This document shows positions 24,513-33,900 of a DNA stretch of 35,183 nucleotides, one piece after another. The notes under the pieces were generated by a model. The model worked only from the letters and a program-made list of their open reading frames with translations, did not search any database and was not told where the DNA came from. The DNA is from an uncultured Phycisphaerales bacterium (GTDB lineage: Bacteria > Planctomycetota > Phycisphaerae > Tepidisphaerales > Tepidisphaeraceae): the NCBI GenBank assembly GCA_903871935.1, contig CAIQIQ010000167.1:1-35183 (forward strand). The letters are read 5' to 3'. Position 1 is the stretch's first letter. Each line of letters starts with the position of its first letter. Position numbers and translations under genes: made by a program.

Positions 24513-25459
24513 GCAATGGACTCCACACGCATACCGGGCATCCAGGGGTGGCCATTGTGATAGGCCTGGAGCGGCATGGGTGTGCGGCCTTCGGGTTGAA
24601 GTTCAATGATCTCTAAGGCGTCTGTGCCATCACCGACGGAGATGGCGCCATGGGTAGTCAATTCGCCCGGATGCCAGCGGTGACCTTCACCTGTGGTTGT
24701 ACGGGCGCGAACGAGCGTTACCCGCGACTGCACGGCGCCCGCCGCATCCAGGACCTGCGCGCGGCAGCCCGGCCAAGGGTAAAGACCGCGGATGCGATGG
24801 GCCAGGGCATTGGCCGATGCACCGGCAAAATCCAGCACCGTCTCCTGACGGGTGATCTTCGGGGCAAGTGTCGCCAGCGCGTGATCCTGCTCCACGGCAA
24901 CGGCCGTTCCCTCCGCCAGTTCCGCCACCACCCGGACAGCCAGTCTGGCCCCATCTTCGGCCAGGCGGTCGTGCAATTCCCCGGCCGTCTCCAGCGAACC
25001 GATCTGAAGCTGCGACTCTCCCAGGATTGCACCGGCGTCCATTTTCTGTGCCAGGCGGATCACCGTGTTTCCGGTGATCGTTTCGCCACGAATGATCGCC
25101 CAATTGATGGGAGCTGCGCCGCGATACCGAGGCAGGATCGAGGCGTGGAGATTGATACTGCCCAGCCGCGGCTGTTCGGCGATGTGCGGTGCGATTTTCT
25201 GTCCGAATGCGATCACCACCAGCAGGTCGGCGGGTGGAAGCTTCTCCTGGTTGATGTCGGCCGTCCGGATCAGCGGCATATTGTTTTCGATGGCATACTG
25301 AGAGATCGGTGTAGGGGTGGTCCTGCGCCCGCGCCCGGCCGGCCGATCAGGCTGGCTGATCACCGACAGAACGTTGTACCCACTCTCACGCAGATGTTTC
25401 AGGGTTGGAAGGCCGAACTCGCCCCCGCCGGCGAATAAGATATGCAACAGTTCACTCAT
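24509..25459 (-). CDS. fmt: Methionyl-tRNA formyltransferase
   Basis: 316 residues from ATG 25459; an in-frame start at 25486 would add a non-conserved leader. It transfers a formyl group from 10-formyl-tetrahydrofolate to initiator Met-tRNA. The N-terminal formyltransferase domain has FAGGGEFGLPTL, the motif N103-x-H105 in SINLHASILPRYRGAAP and D141 in KMDAGAIL, matching the E. coli N106/H108/D144 triad. The C-terminal OB-fold-like domain contains RGLYPWPGCRA. First gene of the fmt-rsmB pair. No def gene is adjacent. Confidence 0.95.
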   Translation of the reverse strand: MSELLHILFAGGGEFGLPTLKHLRESGYNVLSVISQPDRPAGRGRRTTPTPISQYAIENNMPLIRTADINQEKLPPADLLVVIAFGQKIAPHIAEQPRLGSINLHASILPRYRGAAPINWAIIRGETITGNTVIRLAQKMDAGAILGESQLQIGSLETAGELHDRLAEDGARLAVRVVAELAEGTAVAVEQDHALATLAPKITRQETVLDFAGASANALAHRIRGLYPWPGCRAQVLDAAGAVQSRVTLVRARTTTGEGHRWHPGELTTHGAISVGDGTDALEIIELQPEGRTPMPLQAYHNGHPWMPGMRVESIA

Positions 25460-25711
25460 CAAACGCGATTGTAGCAGCCCGGCCATGGGGCGGATACGGG
25501 GGTGAACTGCCGTACATGAGTGGATTCGGGACCCAGGGCCAGATTCTTAGCCAGGAGTTACAGATGCTCTTGTCCGAATCGTGCAACGGCGTCCGAGACT
25601 CCAAGCACTGCCGAGCCTGTTTGAAAAGTCGCTCGCGAACTTTACAGAGCTCAAAACGATACTTACTCTTGTCCTTATGCAGTATCGCATCGTCGAACCG
25701 GGATTGACCGT

Positions 25712-26515
25712 ATGAAGATATATGTTCCACATTTCAAGCGGCTTGAAGAAACCTTCAAGGACCGTGAAGAACTGGTGTTCTATAATGCGCTGGGACCGCT
25801 CCGGGAAGTCTGCGGGGGAAGAGGCAGTGGAGACATTGCGCACAGCGTGCTGCCAACGATCGACGACTTGAAGCAGTTGAGCGAAAGACTCGGAGAACGC
25901 TTTCAGCTCCTTGCGAACGGTTCCTTTCCTGTCTATACGCCCAGAGTCAAGAAGGTTTGCGAGATTCTGGAGCGGAACCATTCGTCCATCACCGTATCGC
26001 GATTGCGTTTTGCTCAAGAGATAAAGAACGATATCCCGAACATGGCGATTGGCGCATCCTGCATCATGAGCTTCTATCGTCCGTTTCCGGAGATCATGGC
26101 ATCGGGCCTTTTTGATCGAGTTTGTGCACCACAGTTCTGGAATTACAATATTCAGCAGATGTGTGACAATGTTCCGCAAGAGATGCGGCACCGTGTCTAC
26201 TATATCGTGAACTCTCCCTGCGTGTGGTCCATGGGATGCCGCAATCATTACGAGGTCATGAGTGCCACGTATACGTATCAGAATCAACCATTTCAGCTGG
26301 AAGTGACCTGGCCTGCAACATGCCGTCGAAAGGCCCACGTGCCGACAATAGATTGGGGCCGCGGTGTATTCGAACAGCTCTTTGACAATGGGTTCACCGT
26401 GTTCAAGTTTCAAGGTAGAGATAAACCGGTTGAAATTCTTGAAGCTCGCCTGAAAGAAGCGTTCGATTATGCCGACAAAGCGGCCGCTAAATCAACGACA
26501 CAGGCGGTCTTGTGA
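25712..26515 (+). CDS. U32-peptidase-like TIM-barrel protein (putative)
   Basis: 267 residues from ATG 25712; no strong ribosome binding site. The pattern resembles the U32 'collagenase-like' fold: a VxYNALGP/GRGSG start, LLANGSFPVYTP, a mid-barrel ITVSRLRFAQEI, VNSPCVWSMGCRNHYE (compare the N-x-C-x3-CP-x-R-x2-H type motif) and a C-terminal FTVFKFQGRDKP (compare fKi-x-gR). Some U32 proteins are Fe-S proteins acting with hydroxylation or tRNA/peptide substrates. Only a few of the cysteines needed are here (C149, C171, C181 region), so activity is unclear. Base composition is lower in GC than the flanks. The next gene, a sulfotransferase, is convergent. Confidence 0.5.
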   Translation: MKIYVPHFKRLEETFKDREELVFYNALGPLREVCGGRGSGDIAHSVLPTIDDLKQLSERLGERFQLLANGSFPVYTPRVKKVCEILERNHSSITVSRLRFAQEIKNDIPNMAIGASCIMSFYRPFPEIMASGLFDRVCAPQFWNYNIQQMCDNVPQEMRHRVYYIVNSPCVWSMGCRNHYEVMSATYTYQNQPFQLEVTWPATCRRKAHVPTIDWGRGVFEQLFDNGFTVFKFQGRDKPVEILEARLKEAFDYADKAAAKSTTQAVL

Positions 26516-26593
26516 TGTGATCGAAGTGGGGCCGGTTCAGTTCTTACCGCCCGCTGGTGCGTCGGGATGATCCCCGGGTGCATTCTATCGGAT

Positions 26594-27358
26594 TCAATAT
26601 TTGAAGTCCCCATCCCATTTCCAGTTCCATGTCTTGCCGTCTTCTGCGCGCTTATCGTTCTCCACCTGACGTTTTGCATATTGATACAATCGATGGTCCC
26701 ACTCATTGTACTTGAGGATCTTATCGATGATTGGTTGTGTCACTACGGTTTGCGACTTTATTTCATCGGAAGTTTTCTTCAAGATCTGAACGCTGCTCTT
26801 TAGTTGAATATGTGAGTAGTGTTGAAAGGTGTTCAAGAAGTTATCATATTGATCGGTCACGCCAAGATGAATGGGATACTTCTCGATCGCCGCCATCACA
26901 CGCTTGTAGTCATCTTCCGTGATCCTGTCTCTTGTTACGATTCCGCCGCCCAATAGAAAAGACACCTGATAATTCCATGTCAGTGGATGCTCAATGTACT
27001 CTTCCAGTGTCCTTGGAATGGGTTGGAGTCTGCTGATCTTCGGACCATTCCCAAGGATGTGCTTCTGGAAATTGAACTCTGACACAATTCTGTCTACCGG
27101 ATCTCTGACAATGGTATAGATCTGGCATTGTTTGTACTGCTCGTAGCATTGCGGATTGAAGATGTCTCCGCACATGCTCACTCGATCGGGATGATTGAAC
27201 TGAATATGGCGGATATCAAAGGTGGCAGTGGGCGTGTCGATCTTTTGAATATAGTGGGATAGTACCGTTGTCTCTGGATAGAACGTGTCCCTGAGCAAAT
27301 TCGTAAAACTCGAACCGCCGGTCTTGGGGATATGGATGAAGATGATTCTCATTGCCAT
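26594..27358 (-). CDS. Sulfotransferase family protein
   Basis: 254 residues from ATG 27358 (or 27352 two codons later); longer starts add an unlikely leader. The 5'-phosphosulfate loop of PAPS binding is FIHIPKTGGSSF near the N-terminus and the 3'-phosphate motif is VRDPVDRIVSEF. This order is that of the heparan-sulfate-2-O-type family of bacterial sulfotransferases, which transfer sulfate from PAPS to carbohydrate. Acceptor unknown. The gene is clearly AT-richer than the surroundings, consistent with recent acquisition. No PAPS-synthesis gene is visible. Confidence 0.85.
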   Translation of the reverse strand: MAMRIIFIHIPKTGGSSFTNLLRDTFYPETTVLSHYIQKIDTPTATFDIRHIQFNHPDRVSMCGDIFNPQCYEQYKQCQIYTIVRDPVDRIVSEFNFQKHILGNGPKISRLQPIPRTLEEYIEHPLTWNYQVSFLLGGGIVTRDRITEDDYKRVMAAIEKYPIHLGVTDQYDNFLNTFQHYSHIQLKSSVQILKKTSDEIKSQTVVTQPIIDKILKYNEWDHRLYQYAKRQVENDKRAEDGKTWNWKWDGDFKY

Positions 27359-27571
27359 GATGTGAACTATTCTATTGGAAATGTAACTGATAGGAAATTC
27401 AACCTGGCTGAGCGTTTGGGGATGTCCGGAGGAACAAGACATCTGGGTCGGAGAAGTCGTATGCACCGGGTCAGAAAAAAGCACCTGGGCAGGGCGAAAT
27501 GGCAGCGGTACCCCCTACACTAATCAATGTGGCGATAAATCATATCCAAGGGATAGTGAGAAGGAGATCCT

Positions 27572-29503
27572 ATGTGGCACGTTTATCGGTTCGCTGCGAT
27601 GGTTCTGGGGGTGTTGGGTCTTTACTCATGTCTATTGGCGGACGCCAAAGTTGAACAACAGGAGGTGGGGCCGGCCGGGCGGGATGCCACCTATGTGGTC
27701 AGCCAGCGGGGCGTCCATCTGGCGACCGTGACCAACAAGGGGAGCCGGACAGTCGTGATCATCGATGGTGTGAGTGGGCCCAAGGTCGACCAGGTCGTCA
27801 CGCCCGTCGTGGCGTGGGTCGATCCGCGGCCATGGGCGGGACTTACCGGGTATGATGTGCCCCGCGCTGCGCCTGTTACGTTCAGCCAGGACGGCAGCCG
27901 CTGGGCCTACGTGGCGCGGATCGGGCAGGAATGGATTCTGATGGCCGACGGAAAAGAGGTCATGCGTATGCCCGCCAGCGGGGCGGTGGGGGCGGTGAGT
28001 GGCATCGCCGGCATGGCGGGCAACACCGATTTGCGCCTGCAGTTCACGGGAGAGAGCGGCACGCATCTGCTGATGGCCTGCTCGACCTTCAATGGCTACG
28101 AGCTGTGGGTCGACGGCCAGAAGTGGCCCGGGACCTATAGCTCTGGCGGCGGGGGCACTGCCGGCACGGTCGATCCGTTGGTCAGCCCGGACGGGCAGCA
28201 TATCGCTTATGTCGCCCAAGTCGCCCGCGACAAGAGCGCCTTGATCCTGGATGGCAAGGAGACGGGATACCTGGCCGACAACCTTCAGTTTACCGCGGAC
28301 TCCAAACATCTGGTTGGGCGCAGCCAGGACAAAGATGGGCAATCTCTCCTGCTTGACGGCAAGCCGCTGATCAAGGCGAGGGGCATCATCGCCGTCTACC
28401 TGTCGCCGGGGCGCATCATTGCTGTGCTGCAGCACCAGGATGCCAAGACCGGCATCGGCCAGTTCCTCTGGGTGAACGGCAAACCCGTGGAGACCAGCCT
28501 CTGCGAGACGATCAAGAAGGTGGTCTTTAGCCCCGATGGGCAGCACTATGCCGCTCTGTGCGGACGCACCGGTGCCGAGTTCATGGTCGTCGATGGCAAG
28601 AAGGGCCAGGAATATCAGTCGATCGCCGATGGCAGCGGAAACGGCCAGTTCGAAGTTCCCCGCTTCTCGCCTGACGGAACCAAATTCGGATATACATCAC
28701 ACGTTGGCGGCAAGGGATTTGTTGTGATCAATGATGAGGAGTCGGGCGCCTTCATGAATAGCGGCTCTTTCCTCTTCAGCCCCGCCTCCAAGCACGTGGT
28801 GATGACCGGCATCAGCACGGGCGGCGGAGATTGGCATCGCCAGGTGCCCATGCTCATCATCGACGACAAGTCCAAGAGCCTGCCTCCCAACATGGCGGCT
28901 GCGCTGGAGACCTTTACCTTCAGCCCCGACGAGTCGCGTTACGCGTACATCGCCGGCGGCAACAGCCACGACGGCGGCGCAGTCTTCGTCGACTCCAAGC
29001 CCACCGGCATCACCGGCCTGGTCAATTTCAGCCCTGATTCGAAGCATGTGTGCGTGAGCGGTTATCGCGCTACGGACAATAAACATGGCCTCTTCCTGGA
29101 TGGGCAACTCGTCTATTCCGGCGAGCAGGCCATCATCTATCGCGCTTTTACCGCCGACTCTGGGCACCTATTCTGGATGACGCGCGAGCCGGCCAAAGGG
29201 CCAGATGCCGCGGCCGGTTCATGGGAATTCGTCACCTATCTGGATGGCAAGCCCGTTGCTCGCGCTGGCCAGTCGCAGCAGACCGACACGATCCTGCTTC
29301 CGCGTGGATGGGGATCGTTTGTCGTCACGACGCCGGCGTGGAGTGTTGCCTCCGATGGCACGCTGGCGTGGCTGGCGCCCTCAGCCGATACGATCAATCG
29401 CGTCCGAATCGTGCCTGGTAACGACACGAGCCTGGCTTCGCTATTGAGGAGCGGCGAACCCCAGCCCGCGGGAGCGAAGCTAGCGCCGGCGGCGCGGCAC
29501 TGA
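27572..29503 (+). CDS. Exported TolB/PD40-type beta-propeller protein
   Basis: 643 residues; AAGGAG lies 6 bases upstream. The N-terminus is a signal sequence with LYSC (Cys20), a possible lipobox, or a type I cleavage after ADA at 23-25. The rest is a repeated pair of motifs: a 'FSPDG-x-H/K-x-AY' strand (VSPDGQHIAYVA, FSPDGQHYAALC, FSPDGTKFGYTS, FSPDESRYAYIA, FSPDSKHVCVSG) followed by a 'hhhDGK' strand (LILDGKETG, LLLDGKPLI, MVVDGKKGQ, VFVDSKPTG, LFLDGQLVY). This indicates a seven- to eight-bladed propeller. No enzymatic residues are visible; a periplasmic or surface binding role is inferred. It is divergent from the sulfotransferase and convergent with the oxidoreductase. Confidence 0.75.
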   Translation: MWHVYRFAAMVLGVLGLYSCLLADAKVEQQEVGPAGRDATYVVSQRGVHLATVTNKGSRTVVIIDGVSGPKVDQVVTPVVAWVDPRPWAGLTGYDVPRAAPVTFSQDGSRWAYVARIGQEWILMADGKEVMRMPASGAVGAVSGIAGMAGNTDLRLQFTGESGTHLLMACSTFNGYELWVDGQKWPGTYSSGGGGTAGTVDPLVSPDGQHIAYVAQVARDKSALILDGKETGYLADNLQFTADSKHLVGRSQDKDGQSLLLDGKPLIKARGIIAVYLSPGRIIAVLQHQDAKTGIGQFLWVNGKPVETSLCETIKKVVFSPDGQHYAALCGRTGAEFMVVDGKKGQEYQSIADGSGNGQFEVPRFSPDGTKFGYTSHVGGKGFVVINDEESGAFMNSGSFLFSPASKHVVMTGISTGGGDWHRQVPMLIIDDKSKSLPPNMAAALETFTFSPDESRYAYIAGGNSHDGGAVFVDSKPTGITGLVNFSPDSKHVCVSGYRATDNKHGLFLDGQLVYSGEQAIIYRAFTADSGHLFWMTREPAKGPDAAAGSWEFVTYLDGKPVARAGQSQQTDTILLPRGWGSFVVTTPAWSVASDGTLAWLAPSADTINRVRIVPGNDTSLASLLRSGEPQPAGAKLAPAARH

Positions 29504-29519
29504 TGCAACGGATTGCATC
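29502..29519 (+). terminator. Stem-loop overlapping a stop codon
   Basis: GATGCAA (29502-29508) and TTGCATC (29513-29519) pair perfectly over 7 bp with a CGGA loop. The stem starts inside the TGA of the propeller gene. No T tract follows, so it may terminate weakly or protect the 3' end. Confidence 0.35.
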
Positions 29520-29606
29520 CTGCTGCGCAGGTTCGCCACCGTGATGCCGCAGATGCTCAAGAACGATCGGCGTTTGCCGACAAGCGGATGTCTTGATGTA
29601 CCCCTG

Positions 29607-30599
29607 TCATGGGGCAGGTGGCATCTCGATCATGACCTTGCCGATGGGGCCTTCCGCGAGGCGGGCAAAAGCCTTCAATACATCGGCGCAGGGGTAGATA
29701 TGGTCGATGATCGGCTGGCGGTGGCATCTGTCGAGCAGGTCCACGACCTGCTTCCACTGCGCAGGCATCTCCTGGGGTGACCATGAGCCAACGGCGACGC
29801 CGCCGATGCGCAGGCGCCGGAAGAAAAGCATAGCCGTGTTGAACTCGGGCACTGGCCCGGCCAGCCGGCCAACCACGCTCACTGCGCCGTTCATCCCCAG
29901 CGTGTCGATGACGTCTGCGAAGATCTCGCCGCCGACATTGTCCACGGCAAGATGGACGCGCCGGCCGGCAAGTTGCTCTTTGAGCGACTTCGCCCAGCCC
30001 TTGGAGGTGCAGTTCAAGATGAATCTCGCGCCCAGCGATCGCAGGGCTGGGGCCTTGGCATCCGATCGCGTCAGCGCGATGGTTTCGTGGCCCATGGCGG
30101 CCGCCAGTTGCAGGGTCGCACTGCCGACACCGCCCGAAGCGCCGGTGACCAGAACGATTGCACCTTGCGGCAGGGGTCCCCACTGCGTCAGAGCTTGCCA
30201 GGCGGTCAGGTAGACCAGTGGCCCGGCCGCCGCCGCCTTAAGGTCCCACCCTGTGGGTACCCGAAGCAGTTCGATGGCGGGTATGGCAACCTTCTGTGCG
30301 AAGGTTCCCCAGCGATTCGCCCCGGTGTCCCCCGGCATGATCAGCGCCTGTTCGCCGATGTTCCAGGCTGTAACGCCCGTCCCGATCGCACAGACACTGC
30401 CCAGTCCCTCCCGGCCCAGAACATGAGGAAAAGCGGGTTTGGCCGGGTAGAGCTTCTGCGCCAGATAGGCATCGGCCGGATTCAGTCCCGCATAGCGCAC
30501 CTCAAGCACGACCTCACCTGCCTTAGGCGAGGGGTCTGCCACCTCAGCGAGACGGAGTGTCGTGATGCCGTTGTAGCCGTCCAGAAGCCATGCTTTCAT
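29607..30599 (-). CDS. Quinone-oxidoreductase-type MDR dehydrogenase
   Basis: 330 residues of the medium-chain dehydrogenase/reductase superfamily. N-terminal GroES-like domain with VRYAGLNPADAYLAQKLYP and FPHVLGREGLGSV, then a Rossmann domain with VTGASGGVGSATLQLAAAMG (NADPH binding). The catalytic Zn ligands and the structural Zn cysteine set of alcohol dehydrogenases are absent, which favours the quinone/enone reductase group. Substrate unknown. The gene sits alone on the minus strand. Confidence 0.85.
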   Translation of the reverse strand: MKAWLLDGYNGITTLRLAEVADPSPKAGEVVLEVRYAGLNPADAYLAQKLYPAKPAFPHVLGREGLGSVCAIGTGVTAWNIGEQALIMPGDTGANRWGTFAQKVAIPAIELLRVPTGWDLKAAAAGPLVYLTAWQALTQWGPLPQGAIVLVTGASGGVGSATLQLAAAMGHETIALTRSDAKAPALRSLGARFILNCTSKGWAKSLKEQLAGRRVHLAVDNVGGEIFADVIDTLGMNGAVSVVGRLAGPVPEFNTAMLFFRRLRIGGVAVGSWSPQEMPAQWKQVVDLLDRCHRQPIIDHIYPCADVLKAFARLAEGPIGKVMIEMPPAP

Positions 30600-30811
30600 G
30601 CGCGAATGTTATATCACCGACACTCATTGCGGAAGCCAAATATGACATGAGCGCCCTGTCTCAACTGGCCTGTGGTGTGATATGGTTGTTATCCCGCCCC
30701 TTAGAAGTGTAATCACCCCTTGCGGCCGAAGCCGGCACTATGTACCGTTCGAGGTTCTAGCGATTGCCGTTCTGGAGAGCCCGTCCGCAAGGCATGTCGG
30801 AAGGAGGGAAC

Positions 30812-30907
30812 ATGGAGCAGTTGCAGCGATTTGAGTGCAGGAGTGGACTATGGCTGCCGAGACATCACCACTACACCGGCGCCTTACGCGCGCCGCGAGC
30901 GTGCTAG
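30812..30907 (+). CDS. Possible leader ORF overlapping the histidine kinase start
   Basis: ATG 30812 has the best ribosome binding site in the region (AAGGAGGG at 30801-30808). The frame encodes 31 residues and ends with TAG at 30905-30907. It overlaps the kinase start at 30850 in a different frame. It may be a leader peptide for translational coupling, or an accident; the peptide has no family features. Confidence 0.3.
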   Translation: MEQLQRFECRSGLWLPRHHHYTGALRAPRAC

Positions 30908-33900
30908 GCACGATGGCCGTCTTTTTCGGCGCCCTGGTGCTGGCCGGGTGGCTGCTGCATTGGCCGCTTCTACGCGAGCTCGGTGGCGGCGTGACGATGA
31001 AGACCAACACCTCCCTGGCCGTGCTCATGGCAGGGATCGCGCTGCTGCTCCTGTTGCCCCATGAGATCCCGGCCAACCGGCGGTGGATCGCCCGCATAGC
31101 GGCGGGGTTGGCCGGTCTGCTTGGTGTGTTGACGCTGATTCAGCATCTCGGCGGCTGTGATCTGGGGGTTGACCAGCTATTGGCGTCCGAGCCGCCCGGG
31201 GCACTGGGCGTAACCAGCCCCAATCGCATGGACCCGCCGGCTTCGTTGGCCTTTGCGCTACTGGGTCCGGCCCTGCTTCTCCTGAGCCGTCCCGGCCGGC
31301 GGCGCTGGTGTCAGCCGCTGGCATTCGCCGTTGTCGCCATCGGTTGCCTGCCGACGATCGGGTATCTTTACGGTGCTGATGAGCTCTATGGTGCAGCCGG
31401 ATACGCCGGCATTGCCTGGCCGACTGCCGTATCCATTGTTGCCCTGGGTTTGGGTGTGCTGCTGGCACGGCATGACCAGGGCCTGATGGCGCTGGTCACC
31501 GCCGACGATCCCGGTGGCATCGTTATCCGGCGGCTTCTGCTGCCATTGCTGTTGCTGCCAGTGGCCGTTGGGTGGCTTGCAGTGCATGGGCAACGCCTTG
31601 GCTGGTGGGATGCGGAACTGGGCTCCTCGCTTCGCACCATAGCGATCATGCTCGCCGTGGTCTCTCTGCTCTATTACGGCAGTTACGGCATCAGCCGTGC
31701 TCACCAGGAATTGCGGCGGCAGAAGGAATTGCTGGCAGTCACTCTGGCGAGCATCGGCGATGGTGTGATCGTGACCGACACCCATGGCCGCGTGACATTT
31801 CTCAATGGTGAGGCCGAACGCCTGACCGGCTGGAAGAGCGGCGAAGCCGCGGGGCAACCGCTGCCGCAGATCTTCAAGATCATCAACGAGAGCACTCGCC
31901 AGCCTGTGGAGAGTCCTGCGGACAAAGTCTTGCGGCTGGGAACCGTCGTCGGACTGGCGAACCACACGATCCTCCTTGCCAGAGATGGCAGAGAGACGCC
32001 GATTGATGACAGCGGTGCTCCGGTGCGCGATGCCCGCGGTGAAGTACATGGCGTGGTGCTTGTCTTCCGCGATTTCTCCCAGCAGAAGATGGCCCAGGAG
32101 ATCATCCGCCGCAGCGAGCAGCGCTACCGGGCATTCGTCGACGCTTCAGCGCAGATTGTCTGGCGTGTGGATGCCGGGGCGCAAGTAGACATGGAGATCC
32201 CCGCCTGGCAGGAGTTCACCGGCCAGACAGCGCAGGAAGCTCGCGGCCTGGGCTGGATGAATGCCATCCGCGCTGAAGATCGAGAGCGTGTATCAGAGGC
32301 CTGGCGGCAGGCGATCGAGTCGCGCGGCCTGTACGAGGTTGAATACCTCCTGCGTACCCACGATGGCAAATGGCGCAACATCCTGGCGCGCGGCGTGCCG
32401 GTGAAAGATGATCATGGCCAGGTCCGCGAGTACATCGGTACCTGCATTGACATCACGCAGCGCAAACAGGCCGAGGAATCACTTCGGCAGCAGAAAGAAC
32501 TGCTGGCCGTTACGCTTGCCAGCATCGGCGATGGCGTCATCGTCACCGATACCCATGGCTGCGTCACCTTCCTGAACCCGGAGGCGAAGCGGCTGACGGG
32601 TTGGAGCGACAAAGAGGCGCATGGCCGACCTCTTCCGCAGGTCTTCCGGATCATCAACGAAGACACGCGCCAACAAGTGGAAAGCCCGGCCGAGAAAGTG
32701 CTGCGCCTGGGAACCGTTGTCGGTTTGGCCAACCACACGCTGCTGATCAATAAGGATGGCAAAGAGACTCCCATCGATGACAGCGGCGCTCCGGTCCGCG
32801 ATGCCTCAGGCAACGTGCATGGCGTCGTGCTTGTCTTCCGCGACTTTACCGAGCAGAAGGCGGCCGAGGCCAACCTGCTTCATCTCAATCGCACCCTTCG
32901 CGCCCTCAGCGCCAGCGACCAGGCTATGATGCACGCCACCGATGAACAGCAATACCTGCGCGAGGTCTGCCGCATCGTCGTGGAGGACTGCGCGCATGCC
33001 ATGGTGTGGGTCGGCCTGGCAGACCATGATGCAGCTAAGTCCGTCCGGCCGGTGGCCTATTCCGGGTTTGAGTCAGGATACCTGGAAACGCTGCAACTGA
33101 CCTGGGCGGATACCGAGCGCGGCCGCGGGCCCACCGGCACGGCCATTCGAACCGGGCAGCCGGTGATCTGCCACAACATGCTCACCGATCCGGAGTTCAC
33201 GCCCTGGCGCCAGCAGGCCATCAAGCGCGGTTACGCCTCCTCGATCGCATTGCCACTGATCAGCGATGGCAACGCCATCGGCGCGCTGACGATCTACTCG
33301 CGCCATGCGGATCCCTTTACGGCCGATGAAGTGAATCTCCTCACAGAACTGGCCAATGACCTCGTCTATGGCATCGGCGCCATCCGGCTGCGGCAGGCCC
33401 ACGCGCTTGCCCAACGCAACGCGGAAGAGGCCAACCAGGCCAAGGACCAGTTCATCGCCGCCTTGAGCCACGAGCTGCGCACACCCCTGACCCCAGCGCT
33501 GGCGGCGGCCCATTCCGTATTGAAAGACCATCGCCTTCCATCCGATCTGCGCGAGGATCTGGAGATGATCCATCGCAACGTGGCTCTGGAGGTGACGCTG
33601 ATCAGCGACCTGCTGGACCTGACCCGCATCGCCGCCGGCAAACTGGTCCTGGATCTGCGGCCGGTGGATGCAGCCCAGGTTATTCGCGATGCCGCTCGCA
33701 TCTGCTCTGTAGACCTGGATGGCCGCAGCCAGATCCTCACCATTGATACTCCCGGTGAACCGTATCCCATGGAGGCTGATGCCGCTCGACTGAACCAGGT
33801 GTTCTGGAACCTGATCAAGAATGCCATCAAGTTCACGCCACAAGGCGGGAAGATCAACATCACGGCATGGGCGCAGGATCAGATGCTGCGCGTCCAGGTT

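Noticed and set aside
25452..25730. Minus-strand frame of 92 residues upstream of fmt
   Set aside because: It looks somewhat protein-like (Lys/Arg/Cys-rich), but it overlaps the starts of both neighbours and has no ribosome binding site; a decayed gene fragment is possible but not supportable.
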